In this document: piece by piece, positions 1-8,052 of the stretch
How positions within the stretch are numbered: the first letter of the stretch is position 1
Layout of the letters: every line of letters starts with the position of its first letter
NCBI GenBank assembly: GCA_964415885.1
Contig: CAYQCE010000010.1
Coordinates: 1-64,000, forward strand
DNA from: CAYQCE01 sp964415885
GTDB taxonomy: Bacteria > Zixibacteria > MSB-5A5 > JAABVY01 > JAHJOQ01
Length of the DNA stretch: 64,000 nt
Direction of reading: 5' to 3'
Position numbers and translations under genes: made by a program
Notes under the pieces: generated by a model
Databases searched by the model: none
Told to the model about the DNA's origin: nothing
Seen by the model: the letters and a program-made list of their open reading frames with translations, nothing else

Positions 1-395
1 ACTTCAAACACACACCGAGACAATTCAACCCTGCTCATGAAATATCCGGGCTAACAGCCCGGTGCATCTCGTAAAGCACGTATGATTGGCTATTCCGAAC
101 GAGTCCTGCTTCGAGTTTGAAGTTTTGAGCAGGGCACATCCATTCAGCGTTCCCGCCGTTTTCTTGATCGAAACCTGAGAACGAAACCCGGGCCACGCTT
201 GCCGTCAGCCCCATGCATGCGTCGTCGGAAACCCTTTCCTGACGAAATCCGAGAAACCCGACAATACGGCTAACAGAAAAAAATCAAAATAAGTGTTGCT
301 GCCCCCCCCCCGCTTATTAAATTGGAGATAGAACTCCATCGCCAAATCGAGTATGACATAATTCATCGGGGGCGCGAAACTCGAGGGAGGAAACT
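1..395. other. Intergenic region with repeat modules
   Basis: No gene is apparent. The stretch holds two modules that recur elsewhere in the window: one at 145-192 (another copy at 56494-56541) and one at about 217-266 resembling 2157-2200. A run of ten C lies at 302-311. The promoter of the downstream dockerin gene is probably in the AT-richer 270-370 segment, but I cannot define a convincing -35/-10 pair. Confidence 0.6.
145..192. repeat. Dispersed intergenic repeat, copy 1
   Basis: A 48-bp segment that aligns without gaps to 56494-56541 at roughly three quarters identity by eye. Both copies contain a GCCGT core and end in GAAACCCGGG. A partial third copy (GGTTCCGCCGTCTTC) lies near 1896-1912. 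All three are outside genes. Confidence 0.55.
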
Positions 396-1844
396 ATGAA
401 ATGCCCATTTGCCCGCACCGCGCACGCGGCGGCGTTGTTCGTCATTCTGCTCTGCGGGGCGATGACATCTCACGCAGCTACTATCACTATCCCGACCGAT
501 CAACCGACTATTCAGGCGGGGATCGATGTCGCCGCTCACGGCGACACAGTTGCGCTCGAACCCGGAACCTACTTCGAGAACTTCGTTGTCGGCGACAAGC
601 TGCTGACACTCATGTCCACCGCTGGTCGTGATAGTACATTCATCGAACCCGCAATTGCGGATTCATCGATCCTCACGGTCATCTCGAGCGAGCACACGCT
701 CTATCTGCGCGGGCTGACCTTCCGGAACGGGGATGCGCCCTATGGTGGTGCAATCAGGTCCTTCGACCGACCGCTAAACCTACGCGAATGCAGCATTGTC
801 GAGTGTGTGGCTGAGAGTGGGGGCGGGCTATACATGAACGGCGGCGATCTCGAAATATCCGGTTCTTCGTTCACGGACAACACTGCTTGCGAAAGCGGCA
901 CCGTGATTTACAGCGGTACCTCCGACACCCGATTCGACTCTTGCGAATTCCTTAGAAACGTCAATACTACGTCAAGTTGCTTTCACGGCGGTACGATTCA
1001 TATCTCGAATGGGACAGTGATCCTTGAAGGATGCCTGTTCGAGAACAATGAAGGCTGTCACAACACGTTGGCATGTTTCGGCGATTCGGTATATGTCGAT
1101 GACTGCATTATCAGGGGAGGACGGACGGAGGAATGCTGGTGTGGAGGAGGCGCGTCAGGGGACCCAATTAACGGGAGCGTATATTCACAGGAACGCCTCT
1201 ATATGTCAAACTGTCTGGTCGAGGACATAGAAGGAATTGCGCTTGCTGTCAACTATATAGCAGACATTCGAAATTGCACGTTCGCTGGTTGCGAAAATGT
1301 CCTAGTCGTCGAGATACTCATAGCACAGATTAGCAACTCGATCATTCATCAGAATAATCAGGTGTTGGACGTGAAGTTCTACACAGGAATCGAGGGGCTA
1401 TCGGTTAACATCACCGACATTTTTGGTAATTCTGCAGGCGATTGGGAGGGTGTTCTATCCGAAGTCGCTGATTCCAACGGCAATTTCTCCGCCGATCCGA
1501 GGTTCTGTGATCCGGAAAACGGCGATTATCACATCGATGCATATTCTCCCTGCGCGCCGGAGTACAGCCCGAACGGTCAGCTTGTTGGCGCGCTCGGTGT
1601 CGGTTGTCAGTCGGACTACATCTGCGGTGACCCGAATATCAGCGGCGGTATCGACATAGACGACATTGTGTATTTGATAGATTACGTCTTCCTTGGTGGC
1701 ATGTCGCCGATCCCAGAAGTGTCAGGGGATGCTAACTGCTCAGGCGCAATAGATGTTGACGATTTGGTGTATCTAATTGCCTACGTGTTCCAGGGCGGAG
1801 CCGCACCGTGCGACCCGGACGGGGATGGTGTGCCGGACTGCTGA
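396..1844 (+). CDS. Secreted beta-helix protein with C-terminal dockerin
   Basis: A 482-residue exported protein. Residues 1-28 form a signal peptide (hydrophobic ALFVILLCGAM, cleavage probably after SHA). The middle, about 30-390, is Asn/Gly/Ser-rich with repeated patterns such as LYLRGLTFRNG and DDCIIRGG, typical of right-handed parallel beta-helix (pectin-lyase-like) folds; no catalytic residues of a known lyase stand out. The end, about 405-475, has two dockerin-type calcium loops (GDPNISGGIDIDD and GDANCSGAIDVDD), each followed by a hydrophobic helix ending YVF-GG, then DPDGDGVPDC. A strong ribosome-binding site (GGGAGG) lies 5 bases before the ATG. The dockerin probably mediates attachment or calcium-stabilised folding; the ligand of the helix is unknown. 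It stands alone between repeat-rich intergenic regions. Confidence 0.85.
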   Translation: MKCPFARTAHAAALFVILLCGAMTSHAATITIPTDQPTIQAGIDVAAHGDTVALEPGTYFENFVVGDKLLTLMSTAGRDSTFIEPAIADSSILTVISSEHTLYLRGLTFRNGDAPYGGAIRSFDRPLNLRECSIVECVAESGGGLYMNGGDLEISGSSFTDNTACESGTVIYSGTSDTRFDSCEFLRNVNTTSSCFHGGTIHISNGTVILEGCLFENNEGCHNTLACFGDSVYVDDCIIRGGRTEECWCGGGASGDPINGSVYSQERLYMSNCLVEDIEGIALAVNYIADIRNCTFAGCENVLVVEILIAQISNSIIHQNNQVLDVKFYTGIEGLSVNITDIFGNSAGDWEGVLSEVADSNGNFSADPRFCDPENGDYHIDAYSPCAPEYSPNGQLVGALGVGCQSDYICGDPNISGGIDIDDIVYLIDYVFLGGMSPIPEVSGDANCSGAIDVDDLVYLIAYVFQGGAAPCDPDGDGVPDC

Positions 1845-1919
1845 CACACAGCCGGTGATTCCCGAGTAGATTCCTGAGTAGGATGGAACCCTTTAGCGGT
1901 TCCGCCGTCTTCATCTGGA

Positions 1920-1937
1920 CCCCTGCTTTCGCAGGGG
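1920..1937. repeat. Short palindrome (CCCCTGC/GCAGGGG)
   Basis: A perfect 7-bp inverted repeat with a TTTC loop, followed by GTGAC. It sits 76 bases after the stop of the dockerin gene. It lacks a T-tract, so it is better read as a REP-like element than as an intrinsic terminator. Similar units ending in ATGAC occur at about 36457-36495 and 57045-57100. Confidence 0.5.
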
Positions 1938-2043
1938 TGACATTGGGTGCGGATCGCTGCAGCCTGCTTTGAAACAACGACAAATACAAGATGGCTGGTG
2001 TGGCCCGGGTTTCATTCCACAGGACCAGCAGGAACAGTGGATC

Positions 2044-2082
2044 GGTCAGTTCACACTCGCCTCCGGCGAGCAGGAACTGTCC
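2044..2082. repeat. Nested hairpin repeat, copy 1
   Basis: The outer arms are GGTCAGTTC and GGAACTGTCC; inside lies a second stem CTCGCC-TCC-GGCGAG. The copy at 54746-54783 has outer arms GGTCAGGTC and GACCTGACC, so a T-A pair is replaced by a G-C pair in the same position. Both copies are intergenic. Confidence 0.55.
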
Positions 2083-2158
2083 TAACTGGTAGTTGTCTTA
2101 AGCTGTGGCAGATGATGCATCTGCTATTCACATCACAGAGAGCTCTCTAACCACCCGT

Positions 2159-2180
2159 CGTCGGGAGTCCCTTCCCGACG
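2159..2180. repeat. Inverted repeat CGTCGGGA/TCCCGACG
   Basis: Perfect 8-bp arms around a 6-base spacer. The same arms with a different 6-base spacer are found at 56943-56964, and a degenerate form at about 217-242. Intergenic REP-like unit. Confidence 0.55.
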
Positions 2181-2252
2181 AAACCCGACATCTTCCTAAA
2201 TCGGAAAGCCCGCCGTTCCGACAATATCCATAGGATATTGCGCGGGAGTAAA

Positions 2253-3031
2253 ATGAGTCAGGCTGTAGCGATTAAAGGCAAACGGGCCGAATGGCCCCAG
2301 CGCTGTGTCGGATGTATGAGCAAAAAACGGCNNNNNNNNNNNNNNNNNNNNNNNNNNNNNNNNNNNNNNNNNNNNNNNNNNNNNNNNNNNNNNNNNNNNN
2401 NNNNNNNNNNNNNNNNNNNNNNNNNNNNNNNGGCAAACGGGCCGAATGGCCCCAGCGCTGTGTCGGATGTATGAGCAAAAAACGGCTTCGGTCACAGAAG
2501 CTGTATTTCTGCGCCCTCGATGCCTCCCTAACTCGCGAAGAGATGGAACAGATCGAACCCGCATACGCTACGATCTCCTGGGATTATCCCATCTGCCGGA
2601 AGTGCGCCAAATCCCCCGTACCGCTCTCCGGATTCGCCAAAACCACAGATATCTGCGTAGCTGTGGTCAGCCTGCTTGCAGTAGCTGTTTCGGTCATCGG
2701 ATGGGCGGACACACTATTCGGCGCGATTGTCTGCGGTCTCGGGATACTGTACGGGCTGACCCGCCTGATCTGGAGGGGGAGAGTACGGGCGCATCGGAGG
2801 AGGGTGTCATCCCGAAACGCCCGCGGCAGGTTTGTCGAGTGCACGATGATCTACAACCGTTACGGTGGCGAGATACGAGGGTTCGACAGGTTCATCGAGC
2901 TCGTCTCCGCAGGCGATGTAATCGCCGAGTTCGAATTCTCAAATCCCCATTACGCCGCTGAGTTCGCAAGGCTGAATCCGCCGGTGGATCTCTCCAAACG
3001 GTCGCGCTCGCGAGTAGCACGACCGAGCTGA
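2253..3031 (+). CDS. Zinc-ribbon membrane protein, interrupted by an assembly gap
   Basis: The ATG at 2253 opens a frame (MSQAVAIKGKR...) that meets a 100-N gap at 2332. The 55 bases before the gap (2277-2331) are repeated exactly after it (2432-2486), so the gap is probably a failed overlap join. Removing 155 bases gives one continuous frame of 207 residues ending at 3031. The joined protein starts with a CVGC pair and has a CRKC pair about 45 residues later, a likely zinc ribbon. Two adjacent hydrophobic segments follow (around ICVAVVSLLAVAVSV and LFGAIVCGLGILYGL), then a basic stretch and a soluble C-terminal domain. No family recognised. A weak GGGAG precedes the ATG. Confidence 0.6.
2332..2431. 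other. Assembly gap (100 N)
   Basis: Exactly 100 N, the usual placeholder for a gap of unknown size. The identical 55 bases on both sides argue that the true gap length is negative: the contigs overlap and the sequence should be collapsed. Confidence 0.95.
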
Positions 3032-3098
3032 TTTCAATCGACCAAACAGTCTGAACACCGCGCCGCCTCTGCTGTTATTATGCCAGAGGAGACTTGCG

Positions 3099-3706
3099 AT
3101 GAGAATACTCTACATATTTCCGCATCCGGATGACGAGTCGTTCGGTCCGGCATGCGCGATGAGCCATCAGAAACGGGATGGCCACGAGGTCTATCTTCTG
3201 ACCCTGACGAAGGGCGGCGCCACAAAACAGCGTCACAAGTACGGCTTTTCGTTGGATGAGATGGGCGAAGTCCGAGCTAAGGAGATGGAGTGCGTAAAGG
3301 ACGTTCTCGAGCTGGACGGTATGACGATTCTCGATTTTCCGGACAGCGGCTTGAAACATGTAGATCCGCGCGAACTCGAAGTGGCAATCGAGAGAGAGAT
3401 AATGAACGTCGAGCCGGAGGTCGTTGTGACCTACGCCGTGCACGGAATAAGCGGTTTTCACGATCATCTGATTTCGCATGCGGTGGTCAAGCGGGCGTTT
3501 GTCGATCTTGTTTCCCGTGCGCCGTTTCTCAAGCGGCTGGCGCTCTTTACGATCAGCGAGGATATGGCGAAGGTGAGCGACCATTTCAGCCTTTCTCATT
3601 CGACCACCGATGAGATCGACTGCGTTGTACCGGTCGATGACATCGATGTCGCCCGCGCGAACAGGGCGCTCGACTGTTACGAGACATTTCTGGAGACTAT
3701 AGAGAA
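3099..3706 (+). CDS. PIG-L (LmbE) family N-acetylglucosaminyl deacetylase, 3' end lost in gap
   Basis: About 203 residues are visible before the gap at 3707. The N-terminus has the family's zinc/catalytic motif PHPDDE (residues 8-13), followed by an alpha/beta fold and a HDHLISH segment typical of the second metal-ligand region. Members hydrolyse N-acetyl groups from sugar conjugates, for example GlcNAc-PI or GlcNAc-malate in bacillithiol synthesis; the substrate cannot be read here. A GGAG lies 7 bases before the ATG. Family members are usually 220-290 residues, so only a short C-terminal part is missing. The gene converges on a DMT transporter that enters the same gap from the other side. 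Confidence 0.85.
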
Positions 3707-3806
3707 NNNNNNNNNNNNNNNNNNNNNNNNNNNNNNNNNNNNNNNNNNNNNNNNNNNNNNNNNNNNNNNNNNNNNNNNNNNNNNNNNNNNNNNNNNNNNN
3801 NNNNNN
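3707..3806. other. Assembly gap (100 N)
   Basis: Exactly 100 N. Unlike the first gap, the flanks are not duplicated. A forward gene (PIG-L) enters from the left and a reverse gene (DMT transporter) from the right. About 200 residues of the transporter are unaccounted for, so at least several hundred bases are missing. Confidence 0.95.
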
Positions 3807-4075
3807 CTCTGCACACCCTCCCAAAACGCCCAGAGCGCGAGCCATGACGTCAGAGCGAACATCAGCGTCCAGAACCATCCCTGCTTAGTCATGCTCAGGG
3901 CGTGTTTCACGCCGTTCCTCGGAAGTAACCAGACAAGAAACGCAAAGCCGGCGATGGTGAATATCAGGCTGTTCATCAGGAGAGGGGAGATGTAATCGAG
4001 GTTGTGTTTGCCGATCACGGTCGAGAGAGCGGAACAGAATGAGGAGAGGACTGCTATAATGTATCCTGTCTCCAC
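3807..4075 (-). CDS. EamA/DMT-family transporter, N-terminal fragment
   Basis: About 90 residues are visible before the frame enters the gap. The sequence GYIIAVLSSFCSALSTVIGK followed by two more hydrophobic helices is typical of the first EamA (drug/metabolite transporter) repeat, which pumps small metabolites across the inner membrane. Full proteins have about 300 residues and ten helices. I chose a GTG start at 4075 because the family helix begins right after it; an in-frame ATG at 4144 would add 23 residues that do not look conserved. Neither start has a good ribosome-binding site. Divergent from aconitase. Confidence 0.7.
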
Positions 4076-4239
4076 GGATGTCGTATCTTGTTCTCGCACA
4101 GCCTGCAAGAAACCGTTCTCCGCACAGTTGTCAACAGCATTCACGCGCCGCTGTAACCCAAAAACCGATTGACATTTACGGGCTTATCGGCGATTTTAGC
4201 CGCAATGATTTTATGCTGTATCAGTGTAAGGAGGTCCTC

Positions 4240-6171
4240 ATGCCACTCACTCTCGCATATAGAATCCTGAAGAAACACTTAGTTGACGGCAAACTTGAGC
4301 CGGGAAAAGAGATCGGAATCAAGATCGATCAGACTCTGACTCAGGACGCAACCGGGACGATGGCGTATCTTCAGTTCGAAGCTCTTGGACTGGATAGAGT
4401 TAAGACAAAGCTGTCGGTGTCGTATGTCGATCATAACACACTTCAGTCGGGGTTTGAGAATGCCGACGATCATCTCTATCTTCAGACCGTCGCAGCGAAA
4501 TACGGCATCTACTTCTCTCGCCCCGGCAACGGCATCTGTCATCAGGTGCATCTTGAGAGATTCGCGAAGCCCGGTATGACTCTGCTTGGCTCGGACTCGC
4601 ATACACCGACCGCAGGCGGACTCGGAATGATCGCTATGGGCGCCGGTGGCCTCGATGTCGCGGTGGCAATGGGCGGCGGCCCGTTCTACCTGCCGTGCCC
4701 GAGGGTTATTGGAGTCAAGCTAACCGGGAAGCTCCAGCCTTGGGTTTCCGCAAAGGATGTGATCCTCAAAGTGCTGGAAATACTCTCCGTGAAGGGTGGA
4801 GTCGGGAATATCGTCGAGTACTACGGTCCCGGAGTCAAGAACCTGAGTGTTCCCGAACGCGCGACTATCACGAACATGGGCGCTGAGCTCGGAGCTACAA
4901 CTTCGATATTCCCGTCCGACGCGGTAACGCAGAAGTTTCTCGATGCGGAAGATCGTGCGAAGGACTTCAAGGAGATGAAGGCCGACGATGGCGCGGACTA
5001 TGACCGCGTTATCGAAATCAATCTCGATGAACTCGAGCCGATGATCGCGCAGCCGCACTCTCCTGACAGCGTTGTGCCGGTGAGAAAGATCGAAGGGACC
5101 GAGGCCAATCAGGTCTGCATCGGTTCATGCACGAATTCGTCGCTCAAAGACCTGACAATGGTCGGCAAGGTGCTGGAAGAGAAAGCAGTCTCTCCCAAAG
5201 TCTCGCTCACAATCTCACCCGGATCCAAGCAAGTATTTGCGATGTCCGCTGATAACGGCTCTGTGTCATCGATGATCGGCGCCGGTGCGAGAATACTCGA
5301 GGCAGCGTGTGGACCCTGCATCGGAATGGGGCAGTCGCCGCCGTCCGGCGGAGTTTCGGTTCGCAGCTTCAACCGCAATTTCCCGGGCAGGAGCGGCACC
5401 AAGGATGCCGACGTGTATCTCGCGTCCCCGGAGGTTTGTGTTGCGACGGCTATCAAAGGCAAGATCACAGATCCGCGCAAACTCGGGAACTATCCGAAAT
5501 TCAAAATGCCGAACAAATTCAAGATTGACGACCGCAGTATCCTGAAGCCCGCAAAGAAACCGGAGGATGTCAAGGTTCGTCGCGGCCCGAATATCGCGCC
5601 GCTGCCGACGCGCGGTCCTATGCCTGATACGATCAGCTCCAGGGTGCTTCTGGTGCTCGGCGACAACATTACGACGGATCATATCATGCCGGCCGGTGCG
5701 AAGATTCTCCCACTGCGATCCAACATTCCGGCGATCTCTGAGTATGTATACTATCAGGTCGATGAGACATTCGCCAAAAGAGCGCGTGAAGCGAAAGCCT
5801 CTGCGGTTATCGGCGGCGACAACTATGGTCAGGGTTCCTCGAGGGAGCATGCCGCTCTTGCGCCGATGTATCTCGGTTTTCAGTTCGTGCTCGCGAAATC
5901 GTTTGCGAGGATTCACAAGGGCAATCTTGTCAATTTCGGGATCATCCCGCTCGAATTCGCGGATAATGCGGACTACGACAGGATCAAGCAGGACGATACT
6001 CTCAAGATCGAGAATGCACCGGAGATGCTGAAGAAAGGCGAGGATCTGACGGTACATAACGAGACTCAGGGCTACAGCTTCAAGGCCAGATACGATCTCT
6101 CGCCGCGCCAGATAGATATCCTGATCGAGGGAGGACTTCTCAACTACACAAGGAACAGGAGCGGTGACTGA
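4240..6171 (+). CDS. Aconitate hydratase
   Basis: A 643-residue aconitase, interconverting citrate and isocitrate in the TCA cycle. The three cysteine ligands of the 4Fe-4S cluster are in place: C297 (CIGSCTNSS), C357 and C360 (ACGPCIGMG). Other signatures are SDSHTPTAGG near residue 115 and the swivel-domain substrate motif GQGSSREHAA. The length fits the compact single-chain type seen in Thermotogae, Aquificae and Clostridia, not the 850-900-residue AcnA/AcnB. The frame extends upstream to 4078, but the ATG at 4240 has an excellent AAGGAGG and begins with the family-typical N-terminus (MPLTLAYRILKKHL). Its TGA overlaps the ATG of gcvT by one base, so the two are probably translationally coupled. 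Confidence 0.93.
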   Translation: MPLTLAYRILKKHLVDGKLEPGKEIGIKIDQTLTQDATGTMAYLQFEALGLDRVKTKLSVSYVDHNTLQSGFENADDHLYLQTVAAKYGIYFSRPGNGICHQVHLERFAKPGMTLLGSDSHTPTAGGLGMIAMGAGGLDVAVAMGGGPFYLPCPRVIGVKLTGKLQPWVSAKDVILKVLEILSVKGGVGNIVEYYGPGVKNLSVPERATITNMGAELGATTSIFPSDAVTQKFLDAEDRAKDFKEMKADDGADYDRVIEINLDELEPMIAQPHSPDSVVPVRKIEGTEANQVCIGSCTNSSLKDLTMVGKVLEEKAVSPKVSLTISPGSKQVFAMSADNGSVSSMIGAGARILEAACGPCIGMGQSPPSGGVSVRSFNRNFPGRSGTKDADVYLASPEVCVATAIKGKITDPRKLGNYPKFKMPNKFKIDDRSILKPAKKPEDVKVRRGPNIAPLPTRGPMPDTISSRVLLVLGDNITTDHIMPAGAKILPLRSNIPAISEYVYYQVDETFAKRAREAKASAVIGGDNYGQGSSREHAALAPMYLGFQFVLAKSFARIHKGNLVNFGIIPLEFADNADYDRIKQDDTLKIENAPEMLKKGEDLTVHNETQGYSFKARYDLSPRQIDILIEGGLLNYTRNRSGD

Positions 6172-7274
6172 TGGGTGATGGAGCTCCAAAGAAGACTCCG
6201 CTTTACGATAAGCACAAGGAACTCGGTGCCAGGATCGTGGATTTTGCCGGATATCAGATGCCGGTGCTGTACGATTCGATCAACGCCGAGCATTTGAAAG
6301 TCAGGAACAAAGTCGGCATTTTCGATCTGTCGCACATGGGCGAATTTTTCGTCCACGGACCGGACGCGCTCGAGTTTCTGCAGAAGTTGACGGTCAACGA
6401 TGTCTCCGCGCTGGATGAATGGCAGGTTCAGTATACCTGCATGTGTTATCCGGACGGTGGAATTGTCGATGATCTTTTGATCTATCGTCTAGCCGACAAG
6501 TATATGCTCGTTGTCAATGCCGCGTGCCTCGAAAAGGACTGGAAGTGGCTCAATGACAATGTTACCGGCAATGTGAAGCTCGAAGACGTCTCGGACGACA
6601 CGGGTCTCATTGCGGTGCAGGGTCCGGATGCTCAGAAGGTCGTCCAGAAAGTGACCGAACTCGATCTCGACAAGATTGAATTCTACTGGGCCTCACAGAC
6701 ACACATAGCGGGACACAAGGTCCTTATCTCGCGCACGGGTTATACGGGTGAGGATGGATTCGAGATATACATTCCTCCCAAGAACTGTTCGGATGTGTGG
6801 GACAAACTGATGGAGGCGGGTGAAGTGTATGACATGTCGCCTGTTGGCCTCGGTGCCCGCGACTCCCTGCGACTCGAAATGAAGTATATGCTCTACGGCA
6901 ACGATATCGATGAGACGACGAATCCGGTTGCCGCCGGACTCAGTTGGATCGTTAAGCTAGAGAAGGACAGCTTCATGGGCAGGGACGCGATCGAGAAGAT
7001 GAAAGCTGAGAAGCCGCCCGAGAAACTGGTGGCTTTCGAGATGCAGGATCGATCGATTCCACGAAAGGGCTACGAGATCGAGCGGGACGGCGAGACCGTC
7101 GGCCGTGTGACCTCCGGTGGGTATTCGCCGGCTCTCGAGAGAGGAATCGGACTCGGCTATGTGAAGAAAGGCAATACCAAGCCGGGTGTCGAGCTTCAGA
7201 TCCCTATTCGAGGCAGAAAGGCCCCCGCGGTGATCGTAAAGCCACCGTTCTACAAAGAAGGTTCGCACAGATGA
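6171..7274 (+). CDS. gcvT: Aminomethyltransferase (glycine cleavage T protein)
   Basis: A 367-residue T protein. It moves the methylene carbon from H-protein-bound aminomethyl-lipoate to tetrahydrofolate, releasing ammonia. Recognisable features are an N-terminal PLYDKHKELGARIVDFAGYQMPV segment (in two parts), the FDLSHMGE motif, TGYTGEDGFEIY in the folate-binding half and a C-terminal barrel with GRVTSGGYSP. The length matches the family. It overlaps aconitase by one base and the next gene by four (ATGA). The other glycine cleavage genes (gcvH, gcvP) are not in the window. Confidence 0.93.
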   Translation: MGDGAPKKTPLYDKHKELGARIVDFAGYQMPVLYDSINAEHLKVRNKVGIFDLSHMGEFFVHGPDALEFLQKLTVNDVSALDEWQVQYTCMCYPDGGIVDDLLIYRLADKYMLVVNAACLEKDWKWLNDNVTGNVKLEDVSDDTGLIAVQGPDAQKVVQKVTELDLDKIEFYWASQTHIAGHKVLISRTGYTGEDGFEIYIPPKNCSDVWDKLMEAGEVYDMSPVGLGARDSLRLEMKYMLYGNDIDETTNPVAAGLSWIVKLEKDSFMGRDAIEKMKAEKPPEKLVAFEMQDRSIPRKGYEIERDGETVGRVTSGGYSPALERGIGLGYVKKGNTKPGVELQIPIRGRKAPAVIVKPPFYKEGSHR

Positions 7275-7999
7275 GTATGAAAATCGAACTGTACTTTACA
7301 TCTGCCGGTTTGTCTGAGAACGATCTCCGAAGCAAGACCGTGGTAGTGGTGGATGTGCTCCGCGCCTGTACGGTTATCCCGACGGCTTTCAATGCCGGCT
7401 GCAAAGAGATAATACCGGTCAGGTCCATAGGAGATAGCTCGACGCTGCTGGGCAATCTGGATCGAGATGTGGTTGTGCTGGCCGGGGAACGTGAGGGCCA
7501 GAGGATCGAGGGTTTCGACCTGGGAAATTCGCCATTCGAGTTTACCGAGAGTGTTGTGGGAGGCAAGACGATTATCCTCGCATCGACCAACGGCTCCAAA
7601 GTGCTGGTCCTCGGATCGTCGGCAGAATCCTGTATTGCGGCGTCGTTCGTGAATGTTGGCGTAGTTGCCGAGGAGGTCGAGCGTATCGGGTCGGATGCCG
7701 CGATTGTCTGTTCCGGCAAAGAACACCGGTTCTCGCTCGAGGATGCAGTCTGTGGTGGTATGCTGATCTCTCGCCTGGGAGGAGAGGCGGACGCCTCCAA
7801 TGATGCGGCGGAGGTTGCGCTGAGTCTCTACAATCAGCACAAGAGCGATCTGGCGGGCGCACTCAAGGCGTGCGATCACGGACGATACCTCAAGTCTATC
7901 GGATTCGGTGGAGACATCGAATACGCAGCGAAAGTAGATTCGGTTCCGATCCTTCCGATAATGCGGCAGGGGCGACTTGTCAACGGCAGAGAGTCTTGA
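7271..7999 (+). CDS. ComB-like 2-phosphosulfolactate phosphatase
   Basis: A 242-residue protein of the ComB family, Mg-dependent phosphatases that remove phosphate from 2-phosphosulfolactate in coenzyme M synthesis. Family motifs seen are VVVVDVLRACT (about residues 24-34), FDLGNSP and LASTNGSKVL, and a late EDAVCGGM. Many bacteria that make no coenzyme M carry it, so the physiological substrate here is uncertain. The ATG at 7271 overlaps the gcvT stop; a second ATG two codons later (7277) is also possible. Position after gcvT hints at one-carbon or sulfonate metabolism, but that is inference. Confidence 0.82.
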   Translation: MSMKIELYFTSAGLSENDLRSKTVVVVDVLRACTVIPTAFNAGCKEIIPVRSIGDSSTLLGNLDRDVVVLAGEREGQRIEGFDLGNSPFEFTESVVGGKTIILASTNGSKVLVLGSSAESCIAASFVNVGVVAEEVERIGSDAAIVCSGKEHRFSLEDAVCGGMLISRLGGEADASNDAAEVALSLYNQHKSDLAGALKACDHGRYLKSIGFGGDIEYAAKVDSVPILPIMRQGRLVNGRES

Positions 8000-8052
8000 A
8001 ACAATCTCTCAGTCCACGCTGTATCACGTTGTAACAAGGAAGGTTTGATCTG

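Larger units (their letters stand above)
1845..2252. other. Intergenic region with several hairpin repeats
   Basis: No gene is seen. The region contains three palindromic elements: a 7-bp stem at 1920-1937 directly after the dockerin gene, a nested hairpin at 2044-2082 with a relative at 54746-54783, and an 8-bp perfect inverted repeat at 2159-2180 with a relative at 56943-56964. The same modules occur upstream of the dockerin gene and in the 56.4-57.3 kb gap. Confidence 0.6.

Noticed and set aside
302..311. C10 tract as a phase-variable promoter element of the dockerin gene
   Set aside because: It lies 84 bases before the start codon with no clear -10/-35 around it; a homopolymer assembly effect is as likely.
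4078..4239. N-terminal extension of aconitase from the ATG at 4078
   Set aside because: The 54 extra residues do not resemble aconitase and the ATG at 4240 has a near-perfect ribosome-binding site.
5266..6189. 307-codon frame antisense to aconitase
   Set aside because: Shadow of a conserved gene; no start signal and no recognisable motif.
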